From: Glandiceps talaboti
Lineage: Eukaryota > Hemichordata > Enteropneusta > Spengelidae
Length of the DNA: 64,000 bases
Direction of reading: 5' to 3'
Assembly (NCBI RefSeq): GCF_964340395.1
Contig: NC_135569.1
Location: forward strand, 17,990,257 to 18,054,256
Part shown: one piece after another, positions 1 through 15,332 of the stretch
Position numbering within the stretch: position 1 is the first letter of the stretch
Layout of the letters: the number at the start of each line of letters is the position of its first letter
Translations under genes and position numbers: made by a program
Notes under the pieces: generated by a model
The model's input: the letters and a program-made list of their open reading frames with translations, nothing else
Database searches by the model: none
What the model was told of the DNA's origin: nothing

Positions 1-3000
1 AACATAGACTAGTTATAGGTAACAGAGACTAGTTATAGGTAACAGAGACTAGTTATTGTTAACAGAGACTAGTTATAGGTAACAGAGACTAGTTATAGGT
101 AACAGAGAATAGTTATAGGTAACAGAGAATAGTTATAGGTAACAGAGACTAGTTATTGGTAACAGAGACTAGTTATAGGTAACAGAGACTAGTTATAGGT
201 AACAGAGATTAGTTATAGGTAACAGAGACTAGTTATTGGTAACAGAGATTAGTTATTGGTAACAGAGATTAGTTATAGGTAACAGAGACTAGTTATAGGT
301 AACAGAGATTAGTTATAGGTAACAGAGACTAGTTATTGGTAACAGAGATTAGTTATTGGTAACAGAGACTAGTTATAGGTAACAGAGACTAGTTATAGGT
401 AACAGAGACTAGTTAATGGTAACAGAGACTAGTTATAGGTAACAGAGACAAGTTATTGGTAACAGAGACTAGTTATGGGTAACAGAGACTAGGTATGGGT
501 AACAGAGATTAGTTATTGGTAACAGAGACTAGTTATTGGTAACAGAGACTAGTTATAGGTAACAGAGACTAGCTATTGGTAACAGAGACTAGTTATGGGT
601 AACAGAGACTAGGTATAGGTAACAGAGATTAGTTATTGGTAACAGACTATTTATTTGTTACAGAGACTAGTTATAGGTAACAGAGACTAGTTATTGGTAA
701 CAGAGACTAGTTATAGGTAACAGAGACCAGTTATTGGTAACAGAGACTAGTTATAGGTAACATAGACCAGTTATTGGTAACAGAGACTAGTTATAGGTAA
801 CAGAGATTGGTTATTGGTAACAGAGATTAGTTATTGGTAACAGAGATTAGTTATAGGTAACAGAGACCAGTTATTAGTAACAGAGACTAGGTATAGGTAA
901 GAGAGAATAGTAATAGGTAACAGAGACTAGTTATTAGTAACAGAGATTAGTTATTGGTAACAGAGACTAGTTATTGGTAACAGAGACTAGTTATTGGTAA
1001 CAGAGACTAGTTATAGGTAACAGAGACTAGTTATTGGTAACAGGACAAGTTACTGGTAACAGAGACTAGTTATTGGTAACAGAGACTAGTTATTGGTAAC
1101 TGGGACTAGTTATAGGTAACAGAGACTAGTTATAGGTAACAGAGACTAGTTATAGGTAACAGAGACTAGTTATAGGTAACAGAGACTAGTTATAGGTAAC
1201 ATAGACTAGTTATTGGTAACAGGACAAGTTACTGGTAACAGATATTAGTTATAGGTAACATAGACTAGTTATAGGTAACAGAGACTAGTTATAGGTAACA
1301 GAGACTAGTTATTGGTAACAGAGACTAGTTATAGGTAACAGAGACTAGTTATAGGTAACAGGGACTAGTTATTGGTAAAAGAGACTGGTTATAGATAACA
1401 GAGACTGGGTATAGGTAACAGAGACTAGTTATTGGTAACAGAGACTGGTTATAGGTAACAGAGACTGGTTATAGGTAACATAGATTAGTTATAGGTAACA
1501 GAGTTTAGTTACTGGTAACAGAGACTAGTTATTGTAACAGAGACCTGTTATTGGTAACAGAGACTAGTTATAGGTAACAGAGACTAGTTATTGGTAACAG
1601 AGACTAGTTATTGGTAACAGAGACTGGTTATAGGTAACAGAGACTAGTTATTGGTAACAGAGACTAGTTATTGGTAACAGAGACTAGTTATTGGTAACAG
1701 AGACTAGTTATTGGTAACAGAGATTAGTTATTGGTAACAGAGACTAGTTATTGGTAACAGAGACTAGTTATAGGTAACAGAGACCAGTTATTGGTAACAG
1801 AGACTAGTTATAGGTAACATAGACCAGTTATTGGTAACAGAGACTAGTTATAGGTAACAGAGATTGGTTATTGGTAACAGAGATTAGTTATTGGTAACAG
1901 AGATTAGTTATAGGTAACAGAGACTAGCTATTGGTAACAGAGACCAGTTACTGGTAACAGAGACTAGTTATAGGTAACAGAGACCAGTTATTAGTAACAG
2001 AGACTAGGTATAGGTAAGAGAGAATAGTAATAGGTAACAGAGACTAGTTATTAGTAACAGAGATTAGTTATGGTAACAGAGACTAGTTATAGGTAACAGA
2101 GATTGGTTATAGGGTAACAGAGATTAGTTATTGGTAACAGAGATTAGTTATAGGTAACAGAGACTAGTTATTGGTAACAGAGACTAGTTATTGGTAACTG
2201 GGACTAGTTATTGGTAACAGAGACTGGTTATAGGTAACAGAGACTAGTTATTGGTAACAGGACAAGTTATTGGTAACAGAGACTAGTTATAGGTAACAGA
2301 GACAGGTTATAGGTAACAGAGACTAGTTATAGGTAACATAGACTAGTTATTGGTAACAGAGACTAGTTATAGGTAACATAGACTAGTTATAGGTAACAGA
2401 GACTAGTTATAGGTAACAGAGACTAGTTATTGGTAACAGAGACTAGTTATAGGTAACAGAGACTAGTTATAGGTAACAGAGACTAGTTATTGGTAACAGA
2501 GACTAGTTATAGGTAACAGAGACTAGTTATTGGTAACAGGACAAGTTACTGGTAACAGAGATTAGTTATAGGTAACATAGAATAGTTATAGGTAACAGAG
2601 ACTAGTTATTGGTAACAGGACAAGTTACTGGTAACAGAGATTAGTTATAGGTAACAGAGACTAGTTATAGGTAACAGAGACTAGTTATAGGTAACAGAGA
2701 CTAGTTATAGGTAACAGAGACTAGTTATAGGTAACAGAGACTAGTTATAGGTAACAGAGACTAGTTATTGGTAACAGAGACTAGTTATAGGTAACAGAGA
2801 CTAGTTATTGGTAACAGAGATTAGTTATAGGTAACAGATACTAGTTATTGGTAACAGGACAAGTTACTGGTAACAGAGATTAGTTATAGGTAACATAGAA
2901 TAGTTATAGGTAACAGAGACTAGTTATTGGTAACAGGACAAGTTACTGGTAACAGAGATTAGTTATAGGTAACAGAGACTAGTTATAGGTAACAGAGACT

Positions 3001-3696
3001 AGTTATAGGTAACAGAGACTAGTTATAGGTAACAGAGACTAGTTATAGGTAACAGAGACTAGTTATAGGTAACAGAGACTAGTTATTGGTAACAGAGACT
3101 AGTTATAGGTAACAGAGACTAGTTATAGGTAACAGAGACTAGTTATACGTAACAGAGACAAGTTATTGGTAACAGAGACTAGTTATAGGTAACAGAGACA
3201 AGTTATTGGTAACAGAGACTAGTTATAGGTAACAGAGACAAGTTATTGGTAACAGAGACTAGTTATAGGTAACAGAGACTAGTTATAGGTAACAGAGACT
3301 AGTTATAGGTAACAGAGACTAGTTATAGGTAACAGAGACGAGTTATTGGTAACAGAGACTAGTTATAGGTAACAGAGACAAGTTATTGGTAACAGAGACT
3401 AGTTATAGGTAGCAGAGACAAGTTATAGGTAACAGAGACTAGTTATAGGTAACAGAGACTAGTTATAGGTAACAGAGACTAGTTATAGGTAACAGAGACA
3501 AGTTATTGGTAACAGAGACTAGTTATAGGTAACAGAGACTAGTTATTGGTAACAGAGACTAGTTATAGGTAACAGAGACTAGTTATAGGTAACAGAGACT
3601 AGTTATTGGTAACAGAGATTAGTTATTGGTAACAGAGAATAGTTATAGGTAACAGAGACTAGTTATTGGTAACAGAGACTAGTTATAGGTAACATA

Positions 3697-6600
3697 GACT
3701 AGTTATAGGTAACAGAGACTAGTTATAGGTAACAGAGACTTGTTATTGGTAACAGAGACTAGTTATAGGTAACAGAGACTAGTTATAGGTAACAGAGAAT
3801 AGTTATAGGTAACAGAGAATAGTTATTGGTAACAGAGACTAGTTATAGGTAACAGAGACTAGTTATAGGTAACAGAGATTAGTTATAGGTAACAGAGATT
3901 AGTTATAGGTAACAGAGACTAGTTATTGGTAACAGAGATTAGTTATAGGTAACAGAGACTAGTTATAGGTAACAGAGATTAGTTATAGGTAACAGAGACT
4001 AGTTATTGGTAACAGAGATTAGTAATTGGTAACAGAGACTAGTTATAGGTAACAGAGACTAGTTATAGGTAACAGAGACTAGTTAATGGTAACAGAGACT
4101 AGTTATAGGTAACAGAGACAAGTTATTGGTAACAGAGACTAGTTATAGGTAACAGAGACAAGTTATTGGTAACAGAGACTAGTTATGGGTAACAGAGACT
4201 AGGTATGGGTAACAGAGATTAGTTATTGGTAACAGAGACTAGTTATTGGTAACAGAGACTAGTTATAGGTAACAGAGACTAGCTATTGGTAACAGAGACT
4301 AGTTATGGGTAACAGAGACTAGGTATAGGTAACAGAGATTAGTTATTGGTAACAGACTATTTATTGGTTACAGAGACTAGTTATAGGTAACAGAGACTAG
4401 TTATTGGTAACTGGGACTAGTTATTAGTAACAGAGACCAGTTATTGGTAACAGAGACTAGTTATAGGTAACAGAGACCAGTTATTGGTAACAGAGACTAG
4501 TTATAGGTAACATAGACCAGTTATTGGTAACAGAGACTAGTTATAGGTAACAGAGATTGGTTATTGGTAACAGAGATTAGTTATTGGTAACAGAGACTAG
4601 TTATAGGTAACAGAGATTGGTTATTGGTAACAGAGATTAGTTATTGGTAACAGAGATTAGTTATAGGTAACATAGACCAGTTATTGGTAACAGAGACTAG
4701 TTATAGGTAACAGAGATTGGTTATTGGTAACAGAGATTAGTTATTGGTAACAGAGATTAGTTATAGGTAACAGAGACTAGCTATTGGTAACAGAGACCAG
4801 TTACTGGTAACAGAGACTAGTTATAGGTAACAGAGACCAGTTATTAGTAACAGAGACTAGGTATAGGTAAGAGAGAATAGTAATAGGTAACAGAGACTAG
4901 TTATTAGTAACAGAGATTAGTTATGGTAACAGAGACTAGTTATAGGTAACAGAGATTGGTTATTGGTAACAGAGATTAGTTATTGGTAACAGAGATTAGT
5001 TATAGGTAACAGAGACTAGTTATTGGTAACAGAGACTAGTTATTGGTAACTGGGACTAGTTATTGGTAACAGAGACTGGTTATAGGTAACAGAAACTAGT
5101 TATTGGTAACAGGACAAGTTATTGGTAACAGAGACTAGTTATAGGTAAAAGAGACAAGTTATAGGTAACAGAGACTAGTTATAGGTAACATAGACTAGTT
5201 ATTGGTAACAGAGACTAGTTATAGGTAACATAGACTAGTTATAGGTAACAGAGACTAGTTGTAGGTAACAGAGACTAGTTATTGGTAACAGAGACTAGTT
5301 ATAGGTCACAGAGACTAGTTATAGGTAACAGAGACTAGTTATTGGTAACAGAGACTAGTTATAGGTAACAGAGACTAGTTATTGGTAACAGGACAAGTTA
5401 CTGGTAACAGAGATTAGTTATAGGTAACATAGAATAGTTATAGGTAACAGAGACTAGTTATTGGTAACAGGACAAGTTACTGGTAACAGAGATTAGTTAT
5501 AGGTAACAGAGACTAGTTATAGGTAACAGAGACTAGTTATAGGTAACAGAGACTAGTTATAGGTAACAGAGACTAGTTATAGGTAACAGAGACTAGTTAT
5601 AGGTAACAGAGACTAGTTATTGGTAACAGAGACTAGTTATAGGTAACAGAGACTAGTTATAGGTAACTGAGACTAGTTATTGGTAACAGAGACTAGTTAT
5701 AGGTAACAGATACTAGTTATTGGTAACAGGACAAGTTACTGGTAACAGAGATTAGTTATAGGTAACATAGAATAGTTATAGGTAACAGAGACTAGTTATT
5801 GGTAACAGGACAAGTTACTGGTAACAGAGATTAGTTATAGGTAACAGAGACTAGTTATAGGTAACAGAGACTAGTTATAGGTAACAGAGACTAGTTATAG
5901 GTAACAGAGACTAGTTATAGGTAACAGAGACTAGTTATTGGTAACAGAGACTAGTTATAGGTAACAGAGACTAGTTATAGGTAACAGAGACTAGTTATAG
6001 GTAACAGAGACAAGTTATTGGTAACAGAGACTAGTTATAGGTAACAGAGACAAGTTACTGGTAACAGAGACTAGTTATAGGTAACAGAGACAAGTTATTG
6101 GTAACAGAGACTAGTTAAAGGTAACAGAGACTAGTTATAGGTAACAGAGACTAGTTATAGGTAACAGAGACTAGTTATAGGTAACAGAGACGAGTTATTG
6201 GTAACAGAGACTAGTTATAGGTAACAGAGACGAGTTATTGGTAACAGAGACTAGTTATAGGTAACAGAGACTAGTTATAGGTAACAGAGACAAGTTATTG
6301 GTAACAGAGACTAGTTATAGGTAACAGAGACAAGTTATTGGTAACAGAGACTAGTTATAGGTAGCAGAGACAAGTTATAGGTAACAGAGACTAGTTATAG
6401 GTAACAGAGACTAGTTATAGGTAACAGAGACTAGTTATAGGTAACAGAGACAAGTTATTGGTAACAGAGACTAGTTATAGGTAACAGAGACAAGTTATTG
6501 GTAACAGAGACTAGTTATAGGTAACAGAGACTAGTTATAGGTAACAGAGACTAGTTATTGGTAACAGAGATTAGTTATTGGTAACAGAGAATAGTTATAG

Positions 6601-9349
6601 GTAACAGAGACTAGTTATTGGTAACAGAGACTAGTTATAGGTAACATAGACTAGTTATAGGTAACAGAGACTAGTTATAGGTAACAGAGACTAGTTATTG
6701 GTAACAGAGACTAGTTATAGGTAACAGAGACTAGTTATAGGTAACAGAGAATAGTTATAGGTAACAGAGAATAGTTATTGGTAACAGAGACTAGTTATAG
6801 GTAACAGAGACTAGTTATAGGTAACAGAGATTAGTTATAGGTAACAGAGACTAGTTATAGGTAACAGAGACTAGTTATTGGTAACAGAGATTAGTTATAG
6901 GTAACAGAGACTAGTTATAGGTAACAGAGATTAGTTATAGGTAACAGAGACTAGTTATTGGTAACAGAGATTAGTAATTGGTAACAGAGACTAGATATAG
7001 GTAACAGAGACTAGTTATAGGTAACAGAGACTAGTTAATGGTAACAGAGACTAGTTATAGGTAACAGAGACAAGTTATTGGTAACAGAGACTAGTTATGG
7101 GTAACAGAGACTAGGTATGGGTAACAGAGATTAGTTATTGGTAACAGAGACTAGTTATTGGTAACAGAGACTAGTTATAGGTAACAGAGACTAGCTATTG
7201 GTAACAGAGACTAGTTATGGGTAACAGAGACTAGGTATAGGTAACAGAGATTAGTTATTGGTAACAGACTATTTATTGGTTACAGAGACTAGTTATAGGT
7301 AACAGAGACTAGTTATTGGTAACTGGGACTAGTTATTAGTAACAGAGACCAGTTATTGGTAACAGAGACTAGTTATAGGTAACAGAGACCAGTTATTGGT
7401 AACAGAGACTAGTTATAGGTAACATAGACCAGTTATTGGTAACAGAGACTAGTTATAGGTAACAGAGATTGGTTATTGGTAACAGAGATTAGTTATTGGT
7501 AACAGAGATTAGTTATAGGTAACAGAGACCAGTTATTAGTAACAGAGACTAGGTATAGGTAAGAGAGAATAGTAATAGGTAACAGAGACTAGTTATTGGT
7601 AACAGAGACTAGTTATTGGTAACTGGGACTAGTTATAGGTAACAGAGACTAGTTATTGGTAACAGGACAAGTTACTGGTAACAGAGACAAGTTATAGGTA
7701 ACAGAGACTAGTTATAGGTAACAGAGACTAGTTATAGGTAACAGGACAAGTTACTGGTAACAGAGATTAGTTATAGGTAACATAGACTAGTTATAGGTAA
7801 CAGAGACTAGTTATTGGTAACAGAGACTAGTTATAGGTAACAGAGACTAGTTATAGGTAACAGGGACTAGTTATTGGTAAAAGAGACTGGTTATAGATAA
7901 CAGAGACTGGGTATAGGTAACAGAGACTAGTTATTGGTAACAGAGACTGGTTATAGGTAACAGAGACTGGTTATAGGTAACATAGATTAGTTATAGGTAA
8001 CAGAGTTTAGTTACTGGTAACAGAGACTAGTTATTGTAACAGAGACCTGTTATTGGTAACAGAGACTAGTTATAGGTAACAGAGACTAGTTATTGGTAAC
8101 AAAGACTAGTTATTGGTAACAGAGACTGGTTATAGGTAACAGAGACTAGTTATTGGTAACAGAGACTAGTTAGTGGTAACAGACTAGTTATTGGTTACAG
8201 AGACTAGTTATTGGTAACTGGGACTAGTTATTAGTAACAGAGACCAGTTATTGGTAACAGAGACTAGTTATAGGTAACAGAGACCAGTTATTGGTAACAG
8301 AGACTAGTTATAGGTAACAGAGATTGGTTATTGGTAACAGAGATTAGTTATTGGTAACAGAGATTAGTTATAGGTAACAGAGACTAGCTATTGGTAACAG
8401 AGACCAGTTACTGGTAACAGAGACTAGTTATAGGTAACAGAGACCAGTTATTAGTAACAGAGACTAGGTATAGGTAAGAGAGAATAGTAATAGGTAACAG
8501 AGACTAGTTATTAGTAACAGAGATTAGTTATGGTAACAGAGACTAGTTATAGGTAACAGAGATTGGTTATTGGTAACAGAGATTAGTTATTGGTAACAGA
8601 GATTAGTTATAGGTAACAGAGACTAGTTATTGGTAACAGAGACTAGTTATTGGTAACAGAGACTGGTTATAGGTAACAGAGACTAGTTATTGGTAACAGG
8701 ACAAGTTATTGGTAACAGAGACTAGTTATAGGTAACAGAGACAAGTTATAGGTAACAGAGACTAGTTATAGGTAACATAGACTAGTTATTGGTAACAGAG
8801 ACTAGTTATAGGTAACATAGACTAGTTATAGGTAACAGAGACTAGTTATAGGTAACAGAGACTAGTTATTGGTAACAGAGACTAGTTATAGGTAACAGAG
8901 ACTAGTTATAGGTAACAGAGACTAGTTATTGGTAACAGAGACTAGTTATTGGTAACAGAGACTAGTTATAGGTAACAGAGACTAGTTATAGGTAACAGAG
9001 ACTAGTTATAGGTAACAGAGACAAGTTATTGGTAACAGAGACTAGTTATAGGTAACAGAGACAAGTTATTGGTAACAGAGACTAGTTATAGGTAACAGAG
9101 ACTAGTTATAGGTAACATAGACTAGTTATAGGTAACAGAGACTAGTTATAGGTAACAGAGACAAGTTATTGGTAACAGAGACTAGTTATAGGTAACAGAG
9201 ACAAGTTATTGGTAACAGAGACTAGTTATAGGTAACAGAGACAAGTTATTGGTAACAGAGACTAGTTATAGGTAACAGAGACTAGTTATAGGTAACAGAG
9301 ACTAGTTATAGGTAACAGAGACTAGTTATAGGTAACAGAGACAAGTTAT
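3697..9349. repeat. Higher-order satellite block, copy A
   Basis: This stretch of the 20-bp satellite is repeated, rare variants included, 5,983 bp further on (9680-15332). Matching rare variants at that same offset include ACTTGTTATT at 3738 and 9721, AGTAATT at 4021 and 10004, GGTCACA at 5304 and 11287, and CAGAAACT near 5090 and 11073. The first clear differences are just before 3697 and near 9350. Within the block a weaker periodicity of about 2.91-2.95 kb is visible, for example AACAGACTATTTATTGG near 4351 and 7263. Confidence 0.85.
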
Positions 9350-9679
9350 AGGTAACAGAGACAAGTTATAGGTAACAGAGACTAGTTATAGGTAACAGAG
9401 ACTAGTTATAGGTAACAGAGACTAGTTATAGGTAACAGAGACAAGTTATTGGTAACAGAGACAAGTTATTGGTAACAGAGACTAGTTATAGGTAACAGAG
9501 ACAAGTTATTGGTAACAGAGACTAGTTATAGGTAACAGAGACAAGTTATAGGTAACAGAGACTAGTTATAGGTAACAGAGACTAGTTATAGGTAACAGAG
9601 ACTAGTTATAGGTAACAGAGACAAGTTATTGGTAACAGAGACTAGTTATAGGTAACAGAGACAAGTTATTGGTAACAGA

Positions 9680-12600
9680 GACTAGTTATAGGTAACAGAG
9701 ACTAGTTATAGGTAACAGAGACTTGTTATTGGTAACAGAGACTAGTTATAGGTAACAGAGACTAGTTATAGGTAACAGAGAATAGTTATAGGTAACAGAG
9801 AATAGTTATTGGTAACAGAGACTAGTTATAGGTAACAGAGACTAGTTATAGGTAACAGAGATTAGTTATAGGTAACAGAGATTAGTTATAGGTAACAGAG
9901 ACTAGTTATTGGTAACAGAGATTAGTTATAGGTAACAGAGACTAGTTATAGGTAACAGAGATTAGTTATAGGTAACAGAGACTAGTTATTGGTAACAGAG
10001 ATTAGTAATTGGTAACAGAGACTAGTTATAGGTAACAGAGACTAGTTATAGGTAACAGAGACTAGTTAATGGTAACAGAGACTAGTTATAGGTAACAGAG
10101 ACAAGTTATTGGTAACAGAGACTAGTTATAGGTAACAGAGACAAGTTATTGGTAACAGAGACTAGTTATGGGTAACAGAGACTAGGTATGGGTAACAGAG
10201 ATTAGTTATTGGTAACAGAGACTAGTTATTGGTAACAGAGACTAGTTATAGGTAACAGAGACTAGCTATTGGTAACAGAGACTAGTTATGGGTAACAGAG
10301 ACTAGGTATAGGTAACAGAGATTAGTTATTGGTAACAGACTATTTATTGGTTACAGAGACTAGTTATAGGTAACAGAGACTAGTTATTGGTAACTGGGAC
10401 TAGTTATTAGTAACAGAGACCAGTTATTGGTAACAGAGACTAGTTATAGGTAACAGAGACCAGTTATTGGTAACAGAGACTAGTTATAGGTAACATAGAC
10501 CAGTTATTGGTAACAGAGACTAGTTATAGGTAACAGAGATTGGTTATTGGTAACAGAGATTAGTTATTGGTAACAGAGACTAGTTATAGGTAACAGAGAT
10601 TGGTTATTGGTAACAGAGATTAGTTATTGGTAACAGAGATTAGTTATAGGTAACATAGACCAGTTATTGGTAACAGAGACTAGTTATAGGTAACAGAGAT
10701 TGGTTATTGGTAACAGAGATTAGTTATTGGTAACAGAGATTAGTTATAGGTAACAGAGACTAGCTATTGGTAACAGAGACCAGTTACTGGTAACAGAGAC
10801 TAGTTATAGGTAACAGAGACCAGTTATTAGTAACAGAGACTAGGTATAGGTAAGAGAGAATAGTAATAGGTAACAGAGACTAGTTATTAGTAACAGAGAT
10901 TAGTTATGGTAACAGAGACTAGTTATAGGTAACAGAGATTGGTTATTGGTAACAGAGATTAGTTATTGGTAACAGAGATTAGTTATAGGTAACAGAGACT
11001 AGTTATTGGTAACAGAGACTAGTTATTGGTAACTGGGACTAGTTATTGGTAACAGAGACTGGTTATAGGTAACAGAAACTAGTTATTGGTAACAGGACAA
11101 GTTATTGGTAACAGAGACTAGTTATAGGTAAAAGAGACAAGTTATAGGTAACAGAGACTAGTTATAGGTAACATAGACTAGTTATTGGTAACAGAGACTA
11201 GTTATAGGTAACATAGACTAGTTATAGGTAACAGAGACTAGTTGTAGGTAACAGAGACTAGTTATTGGTAACAGAGACTAGTTATAGGTCACAGAGACTA
11301 GTTATAGGTAACAGAGACTAGTTATTGGTAACAGAGACTAGTTATAGGTAACAGAGACTAGTTATTGGTAACAGGACAAGTTACTGGTAACAGAGATTAG
11401 TTATAGGTAACATAGAATAGTTATAGGTAACAGAGACTAGTTATTGGTAACAGGACAAGTTACTGGTAACAGAGATTAGTTATAGGTAACAGAGACTAGT
11501 TATAGGTAACAGAGACTAGTTATAGGTAACAGAGACTAGTTATAGGTAACAGAGACTAGTTATAGGTAACAGAGACTAGTTATAGGTAACAGAGACTAGT
11601 TATTGGTAACAGAGACTAGTTATAGGTAACAGAGACTAGTTATAGGTAACTGAGACTAGTTATTGGTAACAGAGACTAGTTATAGGTAACAGATACTAGT
11701 TATTGGTAACAGGACAAGTTACTGGTAACAGAGATTAGTTATAGGTAACATAGAATAGTTATAGGTAACAGAGACTAGTTATTGGTAACAGGACAAGTTA
11801 CTGGTAACAGAGATTAGTTATAGGTAACAGAGACTAGTTATAGGTAACAGAGACTAGTTATAGGTAACAGAGACTAGTTATAGGTAACAGAGACTAGTTA
11901 TAGGTAACAGAGACTAGTTATTGGTAACAGAGACTAGTTATAGGTAACAGAGACTAGTTATAGGTAACAGAGACTAGTTATAGGTAACAGAGACAAGTTA
12001 TTGGTAACAGAGACTAGTTATAGGTAACAGAGACAAGTTACTGGTAACAGAGACTAGTTATAGGTAACAGAGACAAGTTATTGGTAACAGAGACTAGTTA
12101 AAGGTAACAGAGACTAGTTATAGGTAACAGAGACTAGTTATAGGTAACAGAGACTAGTTATAGGTAACAGAGACGAGTTATTGGTAACAGAGACTAGTTA
12201 TAGGTAACAGAGACGAGTTATTGGTAACAGAGACTAGTTATAGGTAACAGAGACTAGTTATAGGTAACAGAGACAAGTTATTGGTAACAGAGACTAGTTA
12301 TAGGTAACAGAGACAAGTTATTGGTAACAGAGACTAGTTATAGGTAGCAGAGACAAGTTATAGGTAACAGAGACTAGTTATAGGTAACAGAGACTAGTTA
12401 TAGGTAACAGAGACTAGTTATAGGTAACAGAGACAAGTTATTGGTAACAGAGACTAGTTATAGGTAACAGAGACAAGTTATTGGTAACAGAGACTAGTTA
12501 TAGGTAACAGAGACTAGTTATAGGTAACAGAGACTAGTTATTGGTAACAGAGATTAGTTATTGGTAACAGAGAATAGTTATAGGTAACAGAGACTAGTTA

Positions 12601-15332
12601 TTGGTAACAGAGACTAGTTATAGGTAACATAGACTAGTTATAGGTAACAGAGACTAGTTATAGGTAACAGAGACTAGTTATTGGTAACAGAGACTAGTTA
12701 TAGGTAACAGAGACTAGTTATAGGTAACAGAGAATAGTTATAGGTAACAGAGAATAGTTATTGGTAACAGAGACTAGTTATAGGTAACAGAGACTAGTTA
12801 TAGGTAACAGAGATTAGTTATAGGTAACAGAGACTAGTTATAGGTAACAGAGACTAGTTATTGGTAACAGAGATTAGTTATAGGTAACAGAGACTAGTTA
12901 TAGGTAACAGAGATTAGTTATAGGTAACAGAGACTAGTTATTGGTAACAGAGATTAGTAATTGGTAACAGAGACTAGATATAGGTAACAGAGACTAGTTA
13001 TAGGTAACAGAGACTAGTTAATGGTAACAGAGACTAGTTATAGGTAACAGAGACAAGTTATTGGTAACAGAGACTAGTTATGGGTAACAGAGACTAGGTA
13101 TGGGTAACAGAGATTAGTTATTGGTAACAGAGACTAGTTATTGGTAACAGAGACTAGTTATAGGTAACAGAGACTAGCTATTGGTAACAGAGACTAGTTA
13201 TGGGTAACAGAGACTAGGTATAGGTAACAGAGATTAGTTATTGGTAACAGACTATTTATTGGTTACAGAGACTAGTTATAGGTAACAGAGACTAGTTATT
13301 GGTAACTGGGACTAGTTATTAGTAACAGAGACCAGTTATTGGTAACAGAGACTAGTTATAGGTAACAGAGACCAGTTATTGGTAACAGAGACTAGTTATA
13401 GGTAACATAGACCAGTTATTGGTAACAGAGACTAGTTATAGGTAACAGAGATTGGTTATTGGTAACAGAGATTAGTTATTGGTAACAGAGATTAGTTATA
13501 GGTAACAGAGACCAGTTATTAGTAACAGAGACTAGGTATAGGTAAGAGAGAATAGTAATAGGTAACAGAGACTAGTTATTGGTAACAGAGACTAGTTATT
13601 GGTAACTGGGACTAGTTATAGGTAACAGAGACTAGTTATTGGTAACAGGACAAGTTACTGGTAACAGAGACAAGTTATAGGTAACAGAGACTAGTTATAG
13701 GTAACAGAGACTAGTTATAGGTAACAGGACAAGTTACTGGTAACAGAGATTAGTTATAGGTAACATAGACTAGTTATAGGTAACAGAGACTAGTTATTGG
13801 TAACAGAGACTAGTTATAGGTAACAGAGACTAGTTATAGGTAACAGGGACTAGTTATTGGTAAAAGAGACTGGTTATAGATAACAGAGACTGGGTATAGG
13901 TAACAGAGACTAGTTATTGGTAACAGAGACTGGTTATAGGTAACAGAGACTGGTTATAGGTAACATAGATTAGTTATAGGTAACAGAGTTTAGTTACTGG
14001 TAACAGAGACTAGTTATTGTAACAGAGACCTGTTATTGGTAACAGAGACTAGTTATAGGTAACAGAGACTAGTTATTGGTAACAAAGACTAGTTATTGGT
14101 AACAGAGACTGGTTATAGGTAACAGAGACTAGTTATTGGTAACAGAGACTAGTTAGTGGTAACAGACTAGTTATTGGTTACAGAGACTAGTTATTGGTAA
14201 CTGGGACTAGTTATTAGTAACAGAGACCAGTTATTGGTAACAGAGACTAGTTATAGGTAACAGAGACCAGTTATTGGTAACAGAGACTAGTTATAGGTAA
14301 CAGAGATTGGTTATTGGTAACAGAGATTAGTTATTGGTAACAGAGATTAGTTATAGGTAACAGAGACTAGCTATTGGTAACAGAGACCAGTTACTGGTAA
14401 CAGAGACTAGTTATAGGTAACAGAGACCAGTTATTAGTAACAGAGACTAGGTATAGGTAAGAGAGAATAGTAATAGGTAACAGAGACTAGTTATTAGTAA
14501 CAGAGATTAGTTATGGTAACAGAGACTAGTTATAGGTAACAGAGATTGGTTATTGGTAACAGAGATTAGTTATTGGTAACAGAGATTAGTTATAGGTAAC
14601 AGAGACTAGTTATTGGTAACAGAGACTAGTTATTGGTAACAGAGACTGGTTATAGGTAACAGAGACTAGTTATTGGTAACAGGACAAGTTATTGGTAACA
14701 GAGACTAGTTATAGGTAACAGAGACAAGTTATAGGTAACAGAGACTAGTTATAGGTAACATAGACTAGTTATTGGTAACAGAGACTAGTTATAGGTAACA
14801 TAGACTAGTTATAGGTAACAGAGACTAGTTATAGGTAACAGAGACTAGTTATTGGTAACAGAGACTAGTTATAGGTAACAGAGACTAGTTATAGGTAACA
14901 GAGACTAGTTATTGGTAACAGAGACTAGTTATTGGTAACAGAGACTAGTTATAGGTAACAGAGACTAGTTATAGGTAACAGAGACTAGTTATAGGTAACA
15001 GAGACAAGTTATTGGTAACAGAGACTAGTTATAGGTAACAGAGACAAGTTATTGGTAACAGAGACTAGTTATAGGTAACAGAGACTAGTTATAGGTAACA
15101 TAGACTAGTTATAGGTAACAGAGACTAGTTATAGGTAACAGAGACAAGTTATTGGTAACAGAGACTAGTTATAGGTAACAGAGACAAGTTATTGGTAACA
15201 GAGACTAGTTATAGGTAACAGAGACAAGTTATTGGTAACAGAGACTAGTTATAGGTAACAGAGACTAGTTATAGGTAACAGAGACTAGTTATAGGTAACA
15301 GAGACTAGTTATAGGTAACAGAGACAAGTTAT
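9680..15332. repeat. Higher-order satellite block, copy B
   Basis: Second copy of the block at 3697-9349. At the places I compared it is identical or nearly so, which implies a recent large duplication, unequal exchange, or an assembly duplication. Beyond 15332 the unit order diverges. Shorter higher-order repeats follow: the GAGCCTGGTTATAGG variant recurs at about 16183, 16741 and 18125. Confidence 0.85.
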
